Of a DNA stretch of 64,000 nucleotides, positions 44,411 to 52,597 are shown piece by piece. A model generated the notes under the pieces. The model saw only the letters and a list, made by a program, of their open reading frames with translations. It ran no database searches and had not been told where the DNA came from. The number at the start of each line of letters is the position of its first letter. The first letter of the stretch is position 1. Made by a program: the position numbers and the translations under genes. Source of the DNA: Jeotgalibacillus alimentarius (GTDB lineage: Bacteria > Bacillota > Bacilli > Bacillales > Jeotgalibacillaceae); the NCBI RefSeq assembly GCF_000829445.1, contig NZ_JXRQ01000017.1:124001-188000 (forward strand), in the 5' to 3' direction.

Positions 44411-46231
44411 TTGTTAAATAATGATCATGAACTTTTCAAAATTCAACAGCAGCGACTTTTTCAGCTTGCAAAAATAAAAAAAGTTTCTTCGCACGACCTG
44501 CAATACACAATCGAACAGCTTTGTGAAGCCATGTCTGAAATGATTCAGTGTGAGCGGGTAAGTGTGTGGACATTTGATCAGGAACGCCCTGCATTAACTG
44601 CGCTGAATATTTACCATCAGGGACAGCACTCAAGTGGTGAAGTACTACATAAAAAACAATTCCCAAATTATTATAACCTGCTTCAGGGAAATAGAGTTTT
44701 ATCAATTACTGACGTATCAACCGATCAGCGGGTAAAAGAACTCTATCCTCATTATTTTGAAGCATCAGGTCATATTAGATCAATAATAGATGCACCGATT
44801 GTAATGGCCAGCGGAGTAATCGGAGTTATCTGCTGTGAAACCTCAGAAAAGATTGAGTGGGGGAAGCTTGAGGAATCGCTCGCCGGCACTTTTGCAGATC
44901 TGATTGCGTTTATTTTTGACCGGATCCAGAAGCAGGAACTCGAAGAAAAACTCGAGTTTTTAGCCTACTACGACCAGCTGACTTTCCTGCCAAACCTCAA
45001 TATGTTTTATAAAGAGGCAGCAAGCCGGTTAAGAAAATCTTCTCACCATTCTGTCTGTTACATTGAAATCGATCAGTTTACACAAATGGTTGATGCAATC
45101 GGATATGATTCCGGTGATGTGATTGTAAAAGCAATTGCAGAACGGTTCCTGCAAATTTTGAAGCCAGGAGAATTTCTCGCACAGGCTGATCAGTTTCATT
45201 TTGTGCTTTTCACCAGTCATGAACAAATTGAAAGCAGGATTGGAGAACTTCAGGCTTCTTTAGCTGAACCGTTTAAAGTAAACGGGTTTGATGTGGCTGC
45301 TTCATTCAGCTTCGGGGTCAGTATGAATGATCACTCTGTGAAAGAACTTCTGCAAACTGCTCAGATCGCTTTAAATAAAGGTAAAGAACATTCATCGAGA
45401 AACAGCTTGACGTATTTTACAGAAGATATGAAAGAATCAAGCCGTGATTATTTTGAAATTGAGATGAACCTCAGAAAAGGATTGATTGAAAATCAATTCA
45501 TGATGTATTTTCAGCCTCAAATATCAGGACCTGATGCTAGGATCGATGGTTTTGAGGCACTTGTGAGGTGGAATCATCCTGAAATAGGACTAGTAAGACC
45601 TGATATTTTTATTCCATTAGCAGAATCAACAGGATTTATTGTCCCGCTCGGGGAATGGATCATACAGGAGTCATTGAAGACGCTTAAGAAGTTCCATGAA
45701 GCAGGAATGACTCATCTTGGCGTGTCAGTTAATATTTCTTCAAGGCAGTTTATTCATGAGCATTTTCCGGAGATGATTTTTCAGGCCCTGGATCAATATC
45801 AGCTATCACCTGATAAGCTGTGCCTTGAGATTACGGAATCTGTGGCAATGGAGGAGAGTTCAATTGTACTTGAAAGGCTTCACCTCTTTACGAAAAAAGG
45901 CGTTAAACTGTCCGTAGATGACTTTGGTACTGGCTTTTCGGCATTTGTCTACCTCCTGGACTATCCGGTGAACGAAATAAAAATAGATAGGGAATTCATC
46001 AGACTGCTTACACAGAACAAAAAGAGTGAAGCACTGGTAAAGACGATTATCGATCTTGCAGACAACCTGAGGCTTTCAGTCATTGCTGAGGGAGTGGAGA
46101 CTCAGGATCAGCTCGGTTTACTTCAAAGCCTGGGCTGTCAAAGGTTTCAGGGTTATCTCATTAGTAAACCGGTACCTCCTGCGGAATTAACACAGTGGGT
46201 CAACAAGTTCAGGCCGGAACAAGTGATGTGA
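44411..46231 (+). CDS. GAF-(degenerate GGDEF)-EAL protein, likely c-di-GMP phosphodiesterase
   Basis: A 606-residue signalling protein. Order: GAF sensor domain (about 20-170, with SVWTFDQERPALTALN and IRSIIDAPIVMASGVIGVICCE), GGDEF-like domain (about 190-330) and EAL domain (about 350-600). The GGDEF active site is replaced by QADQF, so it should not make c-di-GMP. The EAL domain keeps its catalytic residues (FEALVRW, VNISSRQF, LEITES, DDFGTGFSAF, IKIDREF, AEGVET and FQGYL), so it should hydrolyse c-di-GMP. I prefer the TTG at 44411, with AGAGGTG 6 bases away; a GTG at 44402 is possible. No membrane segments, so it is cytoplasmic. Confidence 0.85.
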   Translation: MLNNDHELFKIQQQRLFQLAKIKKVSSHDLQYTIEQLCEAMSEMIQCERVSVWTFDQERPALTALNIYHQGQHSSGEVLHKKQFPNYYNLLQGNRVLSITDVSTDQRVKELYPHYFEASGHIRSIIDAPIVMASGVIGVICCETSEKIEWGKLEESLAGTFADLIAFIFDRIQKQELEEKLEFLAYYDQLTFLPNLNMFYKEAASRLRKSSHHSVCYIEIDQFTQMVDAIGYDSGDVIVKAIAERFLQILKPGEFLAQADQFHFVLFTSHEQIESRIGELQASLAEPFKVNGFDVAASFSFGVSMNDHSVKELLQTAQIALNKGKEHSSRNSLTYFTEDMKESSRDYFEIEMNLRKGLIENQFMMYFQPQISGPDARIDGFEALVRWNHPEIGLVRPDIFIPLAESTGFIVPLGEWIIQESLKTLKKFHEAGMTHLGVSVNISSRQFIHEHFPEMIFQALDQYQLSPDKLCLEITESVAMEESSIVLERLHLFTKKGVKLSVDDFGTGFSAFVYLLDYPVNEIKIDREFIRLLTQNKKSEALVKTIIDLADNLRLSVIAEGVETQDQLGLLQSLGCQRFQGYLISKPVPPAELTQWVNKFRPEQVM

Positions 46232-46276
46232 AAAAAAGGCATCAGCTGTCTCAAGTGACAGCTGATGCCTTTTTTA
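46231..46276 (+). terminator. Terminator of the GAF-EAL gene
   Basis: GGCATCAGCTGTC and GACAGCTGATGCC form a 13-bp perfect stem flanked by A7 and T7 tracts. Confidence 0.92.
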
Positions 46277-46298
46277 TAAGTATAATTGCTGATTATTA

Positions 46299-46400
46299 TT
46301 AAATGCTTGTCAGGAAGAGCAGAAGAGCAGTGATGACTCCTGTCCCGGCGAAACCTGTCAGTATATCAGACTTTGTATATGAAACATTTTCTTCTCTCAT
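46299..46400 (-). CDS. 33-residue single-TM peptide, unknown
   Basis: A short gene below usual length limits. The peptide is MREENVSYTKSDILTGFAG then TGVITALLLFLTSI: a polar N-terminus and one hydrophobic helix to the end. It has a strong ribosome site on the minus strand (AGGAGGAGATCATC before ATG). The shape (soluble head plus terminal helix) resembles small membrane regulators or structural spore peptides, but I do not recognise the family. It is isolated between two terminators. Confidence 0.55.
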   Translation of the reverse strand: MREENVSYTKSDILTGFAGTGVITALLLFLTSI

Positions 46401-46495
46401 GATGATCTCCTCCTATGGTGTGGTCGTTTTGTTTGTGATATTAGTCCATTCCCAGATCACAAATGATTAAACAAGATCATGTGAAAAAGAAGAAA

Positions 46496-46520
46496 AAAGA
46501 CCTGCATAAGCAGGTCTTTA
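46496..46520 (-). terminator. Terminator of aldA
   Basis: AAAGACCTGC and GCAGGTCTTT form a 10-bp stem with a T run on the minus strand. Confidence 0.85.
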
Positions 46521-46525
46521 GACAC

Positions 46526-47971
46526 TTATTCTGTTTTATATTGCATATAGGCAACGTGAGTGACAAGGAAATCATCCAGTCCATGTTTCCCATCAGCTCC
46601 GCCAAGTCCTGATTTGCGCACGCCGGCGTGGTAACCCTGCAACGCTTCGAAATTTTCGCGGTTTACAAAAGTCTCACCGAATTTCAAGCCATTAATCACT
46701 CTCATTGTCTCATGGTAATTTTCAGTATAGACAGATGATGAAAGTCCATATTCCGTGTCATTACTCATTTCTATTGCTTCATCTAATGTTTTATAAGTCA
46801 CAATCGGCAATACCGGTCCGAACACTTCTTCTTTTATAATTGAAGAATTGTGCTGTACATTGCCAAGCACTGTCGGAGCATAGAAGAATCCTTTTTCACG
46901 ATCAAGCGGCTTACCGCCTGTCAGAATTTCAGCACCTTCACTGACTGCTTTTTCAACCATTTCGTGTACAGTGTCCAGACGGTCTTTGCTGACCAGTGGT
47001 CCAAAGTCGAGGCCGGTTTCATTATTCGGATCACCAGTTTCAGATTGTTTCATTGCTTCAGTCAGTTTTTTAGTAAAAGCTTCCGCAACGGATTCCTGTA
47101 CATATACGCGTTCAGCATTTGTACATGCCTGACCTGAGTTCGTCAATCTTGAGGTAACAATATGCTTTACCGCAAGATCGAGGTCAGCATTCTCAGTCAC
47201 AATCGCAGGTGCTTTACCACCAAGCTCCAGATTTACTTTAGTAATGTTCTGAGCGGCAGCTTCCATGACCTTTGTACCGGCACCGACACTGCCTGTCATT
47301 GTAATGATTCCTACTTTCGGGTGAGAAGCCATCACATTACCAATTGTAGAGCCGGTTCCAGTTACGTAGTTGTATACGCCTTTTGGAATTTCATCCATTC
47401 CATCTACAATTTTTGTGAATTCGGCAGCTGTATTTGGTGTCTGCTGACTCGGTTTTAATACGATTGAACAACCTGCAATTAATGCTGTAGCAACTTTTCT
47501 TGCAAGAATAAACACCGGGAAGTTCCATGGTACGATGCCGGCTACAACACCGATCGGTTTTTTATAAATAAATATATTTTCATTCGGTCGGTCACTCGGG
47601 AGGATTTCCCCTTCAATTCTTCGCGCCCATTCAGACATATAATGGAAATAATCAATCGCTGTATCAACTTCATCTGAAGCCTGATCCTGTGGTTTACCCT
47701 GTTCTTCAATCAGCAGCTTGATGAATGTTTCACGATTTTCCTTGATTTTGTCTCCAAGCTTTCTGACAATCTGACCACGTTCATTAGAGGGAACCTTTTC
47801 CCACTTCTTCTGAGCTTCGAATGCTGCATCAATTGCTTTATTTACGTCTTCTTCTGTCCCTTTCGGCGTCTGGGAGATGACTTCTTCTGTAGCAGGATTA
47901 ACAATGTCAATCCACTCATCACCAGTTGACTCTGTGTATTGCCCATTAATATAAAGTTTATGTTTAATCAT
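46526..47971 (-). CDS. aldA: Lactaldehyde/glycolaldehyde-type aldehyde dehydrogenase AldA
   Basis: A 481-residue NAD-dependent aldehyde dehydrogenase. The active Cys is in TNSGQACTNAERV and the general-base Glu in NLELGGKAPAI. The cofactor motif FTG-like segment is seen as MTGSVGAGTKVM. The sequence is close to E. coli AldA through most of its length (for instance DYFHYMSEWARRIEGEILPSDRPNENIF and KFGETFVNRENFEALQGYHAG), so lactaldehyde or glycolaldehyde oxidation is likely, although substrate range is broad. It is transcribed with its own ribosome site and a terminator follows. Confidence 0.9.
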   Translation of the reverse strand: MIKHKLYINGQYTESTGDEWIDIVNPATEEVISQTPKGTEEDVNKAIDAAFEAQKKWEKVPSNERGQIVRKLGDKIKENRETFIKLLIEEQGKPQDQASDEVDTAIDYFHYMSEWARRIEGEILPSDRPNENIFIYKKPIGVVAGIVPWNFPVFILARKVATALIAGCSIVLKPSQQTPNTAAEFTKIVDGMDEIPKGVYNYVTGTGSTIGNVMASHPKVGIITMTGSVGAGTKVMEAAAQNITKVNLELGGKAPAIVTENADLDLAVKHIVTSRLTNSGQACTNAERVYVQESVAEAFTKKLTEAMKQSETGDPNNETGLDFGPLVSKDRLDTVHEMVEKAVSEGAEILTGGKPLDREKGFFYAPTVLGNVQHNSSIIKEEVFGPVLPIVTYKTLDEAIEMSNDTEYGLSSSVYTENYHETMRVINGLKFGETFVNRENFEALQGYHAGVRKSGLGGADGKHGLDDFLVTHVAYMQYKTE

Positions 47972-48041
47972 AAAAAAATCCTCCTAAGTATGGAATAGTG
48001 TATGTTTTCCACATTTAGCAGGATAGAAACATTTTGATGCT

Positions 48042-48479
48042 CTAAAGAGATTCAAACTTTTTTTCGAGCCTGATGTCAACGTTTCCTTTCAGTGCTCTTG
48101 AGATCATACAGCTCTCCTCGGATTGCTCCATATAACGCTCAATTTTCTTTTGGTGAACTGATTCAGATTTCACGTAAGGACGATGAATAATCATTTTATA
48201 GGTTATGACGCCTTTGTCATTTACTTCAACAATACCCTCCGATTCAAGGGTCATTTCTGCCGGTGTGATTCCGGCACGCTCAAGCTTTGCTGCCAGTGTA
48301 ATAATATAGCATGTTGCAGCAGCTCCGAGTAGCATTTCATCGGGATTCGTTCCGATGCCAGGGCCGTTCATCTCAGGCGGAATTGAAATATCAGTCTTCA
48401 GATTACCTGCCTCGATGTTACCCACGCTGTTTCGTCCGCCTGGCCAGTCAGCTTTTAAATGAAAAGAATGTTCAGCCAT
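48042..48479 (-). CDS. OsmC-family peroxiredoxin-like protein
   Basis: A 145-residue OsmC/Ohr-type protein. The two redox cysteines are seen in GAAATCYIITLAAKLE and SEESCMISRALKGN. The conserved NPDEMLLGAAAT segment is present. Members reduce organic hydroperoxides or act in osmotic stress; this one starts with SFHLKADWPGGRNSVGNI and resembles the YhfA-like (SACOL1771) subclass more than Ohr. It lies 70 bases from aldA and may be cotranscribed with it, so detoxification of reactive aldehydes and peroxides is plausible. Confidence 0.85.
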   Translation of the reverse strand: MAEHSFHLKADWPGGRNSVGNIEAGNLKTDISIPPEMNGPGIGTNPDEMLLGAAATCYIITLAAKLERAGITPAEMTLESEGIVEVNDKGVITYKMIIHRPYVKSESVHQKKIERYMEQSEESCMISRALKGNVDIRLEKKFESL

Positions 48480-48591
48480 CTAATCTTCCTTTCTGAAAGT
48501 TGATTCATCAACATTGTAACATTGATGTTCAAAAAGGAAGCTGCAGAAAACCTGTGCTACAATATTTTAAAAAGACGCAGGAGAGATCATT

Positions 48592-49272
48592 GTGAAGAAA
48601 AAAATCCTGATTGTTGAAGATGAAGAAAAAATCGCGCGTGTGCTCGAGCTTGAACTTGGATTCGAAGGATATGAAACAGATAAAGCTTTTTCAGGATATA
48701 GTGCACTTGAGAAGTACAGGGGAGAAAGCTGGGATCTGATTTTACTTGATGTCATGCTGCCTGAAATGACCGGTATCGAACTGCTTCGCAGAATCCGTTC
48801 CTCTGATTCATCAACGCCTGTCATAATGCTGACAGCAAAAGATTCTGTAGAAGATAAAGTATCAGGCCTCGACCTTGGCGCTAATGATTACATCACAAAA
48901 CCGTTTCAGATAGAAGAACTTCTTGCCAGAGTCCGTGCTGTGCTCAGGACAAAACGTTCAGAAGATACGCAGGTATTAAAGGCGGGAGATCTGGAATTAA
49001 ATGAACAAACGCGTGAAGTAAGAAGAGGCAGCTCAGAGATAGAGCTGACTCCAAGAGAATTCGATCTACTCGTCTATTTATTGAAAAACATGAAGCAGGT
49101 CTTAAATCGTGAACAGATTTTAAATGCAGTCTGGGGCTATGATTATTATGGTGATACGAATGTTGTGGATGTCTATATCAGGTATATCCGGAAGAAGATT
49201 GATCCGGACGGCGCAGCACCTCTCATCCATACGGTCAGGGGAGTTGGCTATGTATTGAAGGTGAATGAATGA
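48592..49272 (+). CDS. ykoG: OmpR-family response regulator (YkoG-like)
   Basis: A 226-residue two-component regulator. The receiver domain (1-115) has the acidic pocket VEDEE, the phosphorylated Asp53 in LILLDVML, Thr in MLTAKD and Lys in DYITKPF. The C-terminal winged helix carries ELTPREFDLLVYLLKN and VVDVYIRYIRKKIDPDG...RGVGY. GTG start with AGGAGAG upstream. It overlaps the kinase by 4 bases. A PepSY protein follows the kinase, an arrangement like ykoG-ykoH-ykoI of B. subtilis, which suggests membrane-stress or wall-related sensing. Divergent from the OsmC gene. Confidence 0.88.
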   Translation: MKKKILIVEDEEKIARVLELELGFEGYETDKAFSGYSALEKYRGESWDLILLDVMLPEMTGIELLRRIRSSDSSTPVIMLTAKDSVEDKVSGLDLGANDYITKPFQIEELLARVRAVLRTKRSEDTQVLKAGDLELNEQTREVRRGSSEIELTPREFDLLVYLLKNMKQVLNREQILNAVWGYDYYGDTNVVDVYIRYIRKKIDPDGAAPLIHTVRGVGYVLKVNE

Positions 49273-50231
49273 AGCTGCAAAATAAAATTCACTTGTATAC
49301 ATCAGGCGTCTTTGCGATCCTGCTTCTTTTGATCAGTATTGCGATCTACTTTACGTTCAGCAACCTGACCTATAGCAGTGAACTGAATTCAGCTGAAATG
49401 GATACTTCAAGTACTGCTGCGAGTATGATCAGCAGTGCAGGTGTGATCCCTGAAGAAGATCTTCTGCGGGCTTTTGGACCACTCGATGGTGCAGCATCCA
49501 TAGTCACTCAAGATCAACGTTCTTTCGGAACTGTACTCTCACCCGGGCAGAATACACTGAGAAATATTGAAAGGATTTTTTACTCATCGGAGCATGCTGA
49601 AATCATTAAAGTGGATGAGGAAACCTTTACATTTGTGTCTATACCGATGATATGGACGGACGGTTCTGTCGTGAATCTGCAGGTTTATGAAAGTATAGAA
49701 ACAGCTGTTTCAAACTTAGAGGTGCTGCGAAATACGCTTGCAGCTGTGATGATATTGGCGCTGATTCCTGTATTTATTTCCGGCAGGCTGCTCGGTAATG
49801 TCATTATGGGGCCAATCAGGTCTATGACCGGTACGATGAAGGATATACAAAAGAGCGGGGAGTTCAAGAGAATCCCGCTTGAAGAAAAGTCTAAAGATGA
49901 GTTATATCAGATGGGAGAAAGCTTCAACCATATGATGAGCCTTCTTGAATCAAACTATGAAAAGCAGGAACAATTTGTCGCAAATGCTTCTCATGAATTG
50001 AAAACACCGCTTACTGTAATCGAAAGCTACGCGGACTTAATCAAGCGCAGAGGTACAGAAAATCCTGAAGTAGTAGACGAATCGGTTGAAGCTATTCACT
50101 CTGAAGCGATCAGAATGAAAGAGTTAACACAACAGCTTTTGCTTCTAGCAAAGCATGGAGAGCAGTGGAAGCTCCAGCTTGAGCGGGTGAATATTACTTC
50201 TCTTGTTAAGGAGTCTGCTGAAGGGTTTTGA
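49269..50231 (+). CDS. ykoH: Sensor kinase, N-terminal part (sensor, HAMP, HisKA), truncated by in-frame TGA
   Basis: A 320-residue product that ends at TGA 50229-50231. It has a first transmembrane helix (VFAILLLLISIAIYFTF), an extracellular domain (about 35-150), a second helix (NTLAAVMILALIPVFISGRLLG), HAMP (GPIRSMTGTMKDIQKSGEFKRI) and a HisKA domain with the phospho-His in ANASHELKTPLTV. The ATPase domain is missing here but follows in the same frame after 15 codons (50277-50621). So a complete YkoH-like kinase of about 450 residues has been split by one nonsense codon. Without the ATPase domain it cannot autophosphorylate by itself; it may still be phosphorylated in trans by the second polypeptide. 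Confidence 0.85.
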   Translation: MKLQNKIHLYTSGVFAILLLLISIAIYFTFSNLTYSSELNSAEMDTSSTAASMISSAGVIPEEDLLRAFGPLDGAASIVTQDQRSFGTVLSPGQNTLRNIERIFYSSEHAEIIKVDEETFTFVSIPMIWTDGSVVNLQVYESIETAVSNLEVLRNTLAAVMILALIPVFISGRLLGNVIMGPIRSMTGTMKDIQKSGEFKRIPLEEKSKDELYQMGESFNHMMSLLESNYEKQEQFVANASHELKTPLTVIESYADLIKRRGTENPEVVDESVEAIHSEAIRMKELTQQLLLLAKHGEQWKLQLERVNITSLVKESAEGF

Positions 50232-50276
50232 AAAGCATATGACAGAGAGATAGCAGTTGAAGCAGAGGAGAACATT

Positions 50277-50621
50277 ATGGCTACAGCAGATCCGCAAAAG
50301 CTGAAACAGCTTATTTATATTCTGATGGATAATGCAATTAAGTATAGTGAAAGTGCGATCCATGTTGCTATTAAAGTGGAGCTGGATCAGGGAGTCATTA
50401 CTGTAACTGACAAAGGAATTGGTATACCTGAGGGCGATTTGCCAAAAGTATTCGACAGATTTTACCGGGTTGATAAAGCCAGAACGAGGAAGTCCGGCGG
50501 ATACGGACTTGGTCTATCACTGGCAAAGGAATTATCAGAAGTACTCGGCATGACAATCAGTCTGCAAAGTACAGAAGGAGAGGGAACGACAGCTTCGATC
50601 CGTTTCAGACTATATTCTTAA
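50277..50621 (+). CDS. Histidine kinase ATPase domain, distal part of the split YkoH-like kinase
   Basis: A 114-residue reading frame that is in frame with the upstream kinase across TGA 50229-50231. It holds the N box LIYILMDNAIKYS, G1 DKGIGIP, the F box VFDRFYRVD and G2 GYGLGLSLAKELSE, so the ATPase region is complete in sequence. The ATG at 50277 is preceded by GAGGAG at 50264-50269, which would allow separate translation. The full frame 49269-50621 would encode 450 residues if the TGA were a sense codon. Possible readings: pseudogene, sequencing error or a true two-part kinase. Confidence 0.75.
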   Translation: MATADPQKLKQLIYILMDNAIKYSESAIHVAIKVELDQGVITVTDKGIGIPEGDLPKVFDRFYRVDKARTRKSGGYGLGLSLAKELSEVLGMTISLQSTEGEGTTASIRFRLYS

Positions 50622-50683
50622 TCTGATTCTCATCAGTTTCTAATCTTCACAGGGTATGATAGTAAAAAGTGGAGGTGAAGGCA

Positions 50684-51400
50684 GTGAAAAAGCAAAGGTT
50701 TATCTGGATGACCGGTGGTGCTCTCCTTGCTGTTGTGTTAATCATTTTTGTCCAGCAATTCATGACTTCCGGTACTCAGGCTGCACCTATGACACAGGAA
50801 GAGGCGCTTCAATTAATAGATGAAAGATATCCCGGTCATGCTGCAGAATTGATCGAAGAAGATGGAAACGTCTTTGTCTTTAACCTTGAAAATGAAAGTG
50901 GACGATACTCATTGGAGATCGACCGTGAAAATAACAGTGTGTCACACCTTGAAAATATTTCTATGAACGATTCTGTTGAAGAACAGATGACGGCTGAACT
51001 GACTGAGGAGGAAGCACTTGAAATTGCCAGACAAAGCAGTGAGGGAGAGATTGCTTCAAGTAGCCAGTCAGGATCTGCTGATGGAAAACAATACGAGTTT
51101 GTATTTGAGGAAGAATCCCGTATTGTGACAATCGCAGTTAACGCAAAATCCGGTGAAACTGAAATCATTGATGAAGAACAAAAAGAAACGAATATACAAG
51201 AGCCGGCGAGAATTTTGACTGAACAGGAAGCAATAGGTATTGCTCTTGAAGCTGTTTCGGGTGAAGTGGATGATATTGAACTCGAACAGACAGATGGCGT
51301 GCCATATTTCATTGTTGAAATTGAAACTGAGGATAACGAAGCCTCAGTACAAATTAATGCGATTTCAGGTCAGGTAATGTCAACCTATTGGGATGATTGA
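50684..51400 (+). CDS. ykoI: PepSY-domain membrane-anchored protein (YkoI-like)
   Basis: A 238-residue protein with one N-terminal transmembrane segment (FIWMTGGALLAVVLIIFVQQFM) and an extracytoplasmic part with three PepSY-like repeats: each has a T-x-EEAL helix (MTQEEALQLIDERYPG, LTEEEALEIARQ, LTEQEAIGIALEAV) and a strand segment such as YEFVFEEE. PepSY domains can inhibit peptidases or act in signalling. The gene directly follows the kinase as in ykoGHI. The GTG at 50684 has GGAGGTGA 6 bases upstream; the longer frame from 50669 includes that site. Very acidic, as expected outside the cell in a salt-tolerant species. Confidence 0.85.
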   Translation: MKKQRFIWMTGGALLAVVLIIFVQQFMTSGTQAAPMTQEEALQLIDERYPGHAAELIEEDGNVFVFNLENESGRYSLEIDRENNSVSHLENISMNDSVEEQMTAELTEEEALEIARQSSEGEIASSSQSGSADGKQYEFVFEEESRIVTIAVNAKSGETEIIDEEQKETNIQEPARILTEQEAIGIALEAVSGEVDDIELEQTDGVPYFIVEIETEDNEASVQINAISGQVMSTYWDD

Positions 51401-51430
51401 ACAAAACGGACGTAAAGTCCGTTTTGTCTT
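51401..51430 (+). terminator. Terminator of the ykoGHI-like operon
   Basis: ACAAAACGGAC and GTCCGTTTTGT form an 11-bp perfect stem, followed by CTTTC. Confidence 0.8.
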
Positions 51431-51484
51431 TCAGTGCGTGTATAGTAAACTAATACATAGATGACATTTACAGGAGGTTTACAT

Positions 51485-52534
51485 ATGCAGGCGAATGCAA
51501 AAGAAACAATGAATCTATTAAAGGAACTTGTATCAATTCCAAGCCCTTCAGGTAACACATTTGGAATCATTACATATATTAAAAACTGGTTTGGTGAAAG
51601 AGACATTCCGTCAAGAGTAACGAATAAGGGTGGACTGATAGTAACTTTTCAAGGTGAGAATCATCAGGAACATCGCGTATTAACTGCACACGTGGATACA
51701 CTTGGGGCAATGGTAAAAGAGATAAAGCCCGACGGCAGATTGAAAATGTCGATGATCGGCGGCTTCAGGTGGAATGCTGCAGAAGGTGAATATTGCACGG
51801 TTGAAACAGCAGAAGGGAAAAAATATACCGGTACAATCCTGCTCCATCAGGCATCTGTTCATACATATAAAAACGCCGGGACACTCGAGCGCAGCAATGA
51901 CAATATGGAAGTCAGACTTGATGAAGTTATTCATTCAAAAGAAGACGCAGAAGCACTTGGTATCTCAGTAGGGGATTTCATTTCTTTTGATCCACGTCCG
52001 CAAATCACGGAAAGCGGATTTTTTAAATCACGCCATATTGATGATAAAGCGAGTGTGGCAATGCTGATGAAAGCAGCAGAACTGCTTAAAACCGAAGATA
52101 TAACACTTCCCTATACAACTCATTTTATTATTGCAAATAACGAAGAAATCGGTTTTGGAGGGAATTCAAATATTCCTTTTGAAACAAAAGAGTATATCGC
52201 TGTTGATATGGGAGCACTCGGGGATGGTCAGAGCTCTGACGAATTTACAGTATCGATCTGTGCGAAAGACAGTTCAGGGCCATATCATTATGGCTTGAGA
52301 AAACATTTAGTACAGCTTGCTAAGGACCATGACATTGACTATAAGGTGGATATTTATAATTATTATGGTTCAGATGCTTCAGCTGCAGTCAAAGCGGGAG
52401 CGGATATTAAGCACGGATTAATAGGAGCAGGTGTTGACGCTTCCCATGCTAATGAACGTACACACGAGAAATCCTTATATCATACTGAAACGCTCATTCT
52501 TCGTTATCTTACGTCTTCATTAAGCAATGATTGA
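51485..52534 (+). CDS. M42-family metallopeptidase
   Basis: A 349-residue aminopeptidase of the M42 (glutamyl aminopeptidase/deblocking) family. Metal-binding residues appear as TAHVDTLGAMV, FKSRHIDDKASVAM, the Glu pair in NNEEIGFGGNS and VDMGALGDGQ, and the final His in NERTHEKSLYHTE. Members form dodecameric tetrahedral shells that trim peptides. The ATG at 51485 has AGGAGG 7 bases upstream. It sits between the signalling operon and murE, and may share a transcript with neither. Like YsdC/YtoP of B. subtilis in size. Confidence 0.88.
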   Translation: MQANAKETMNLLKELVSIPSPSGNTFGIITYIKNWFGERDIPSRVTNKGGLIVTFQGENHQEHRVLTAHVDTLGAMVKEIKPDGRLKMSMIGGFRWNAAEGEYCTVETAEGKKYTGTILLHQASVHTYKNAGTLERSNDNMEVRLDEVIHSKEDAEALGISVGDFISFDPRPQITESGFFKSRHIDDKASVAMLMKAAELLKTEDITLPYTTHFIIANNEEIGFGGNSNIPFETKEYIAVDMGALGDGQSSDEFTVSICAKDSSGPYHYGLRKHLVQLAKDHDIDYKVDIYNYYGSDASAAVKAGADIKHGLIGAGVDASHANERTHEKSLYHTETLILRYLTSSLSND

Positions 52535-52597
52535 AGAAATATAAAATAAGAGTAAAATATCAAATGAAGAAATTATTTAACGAGTGAGGAAATCATC

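Noticed and set aside
50229-50231. TGA in the kinase read as selenocysteine
   Set aside because: There is no catalytic reason for selenocysteine at that place, no evident downstream stem-loop of SECIS type, and no sel genes in the window.
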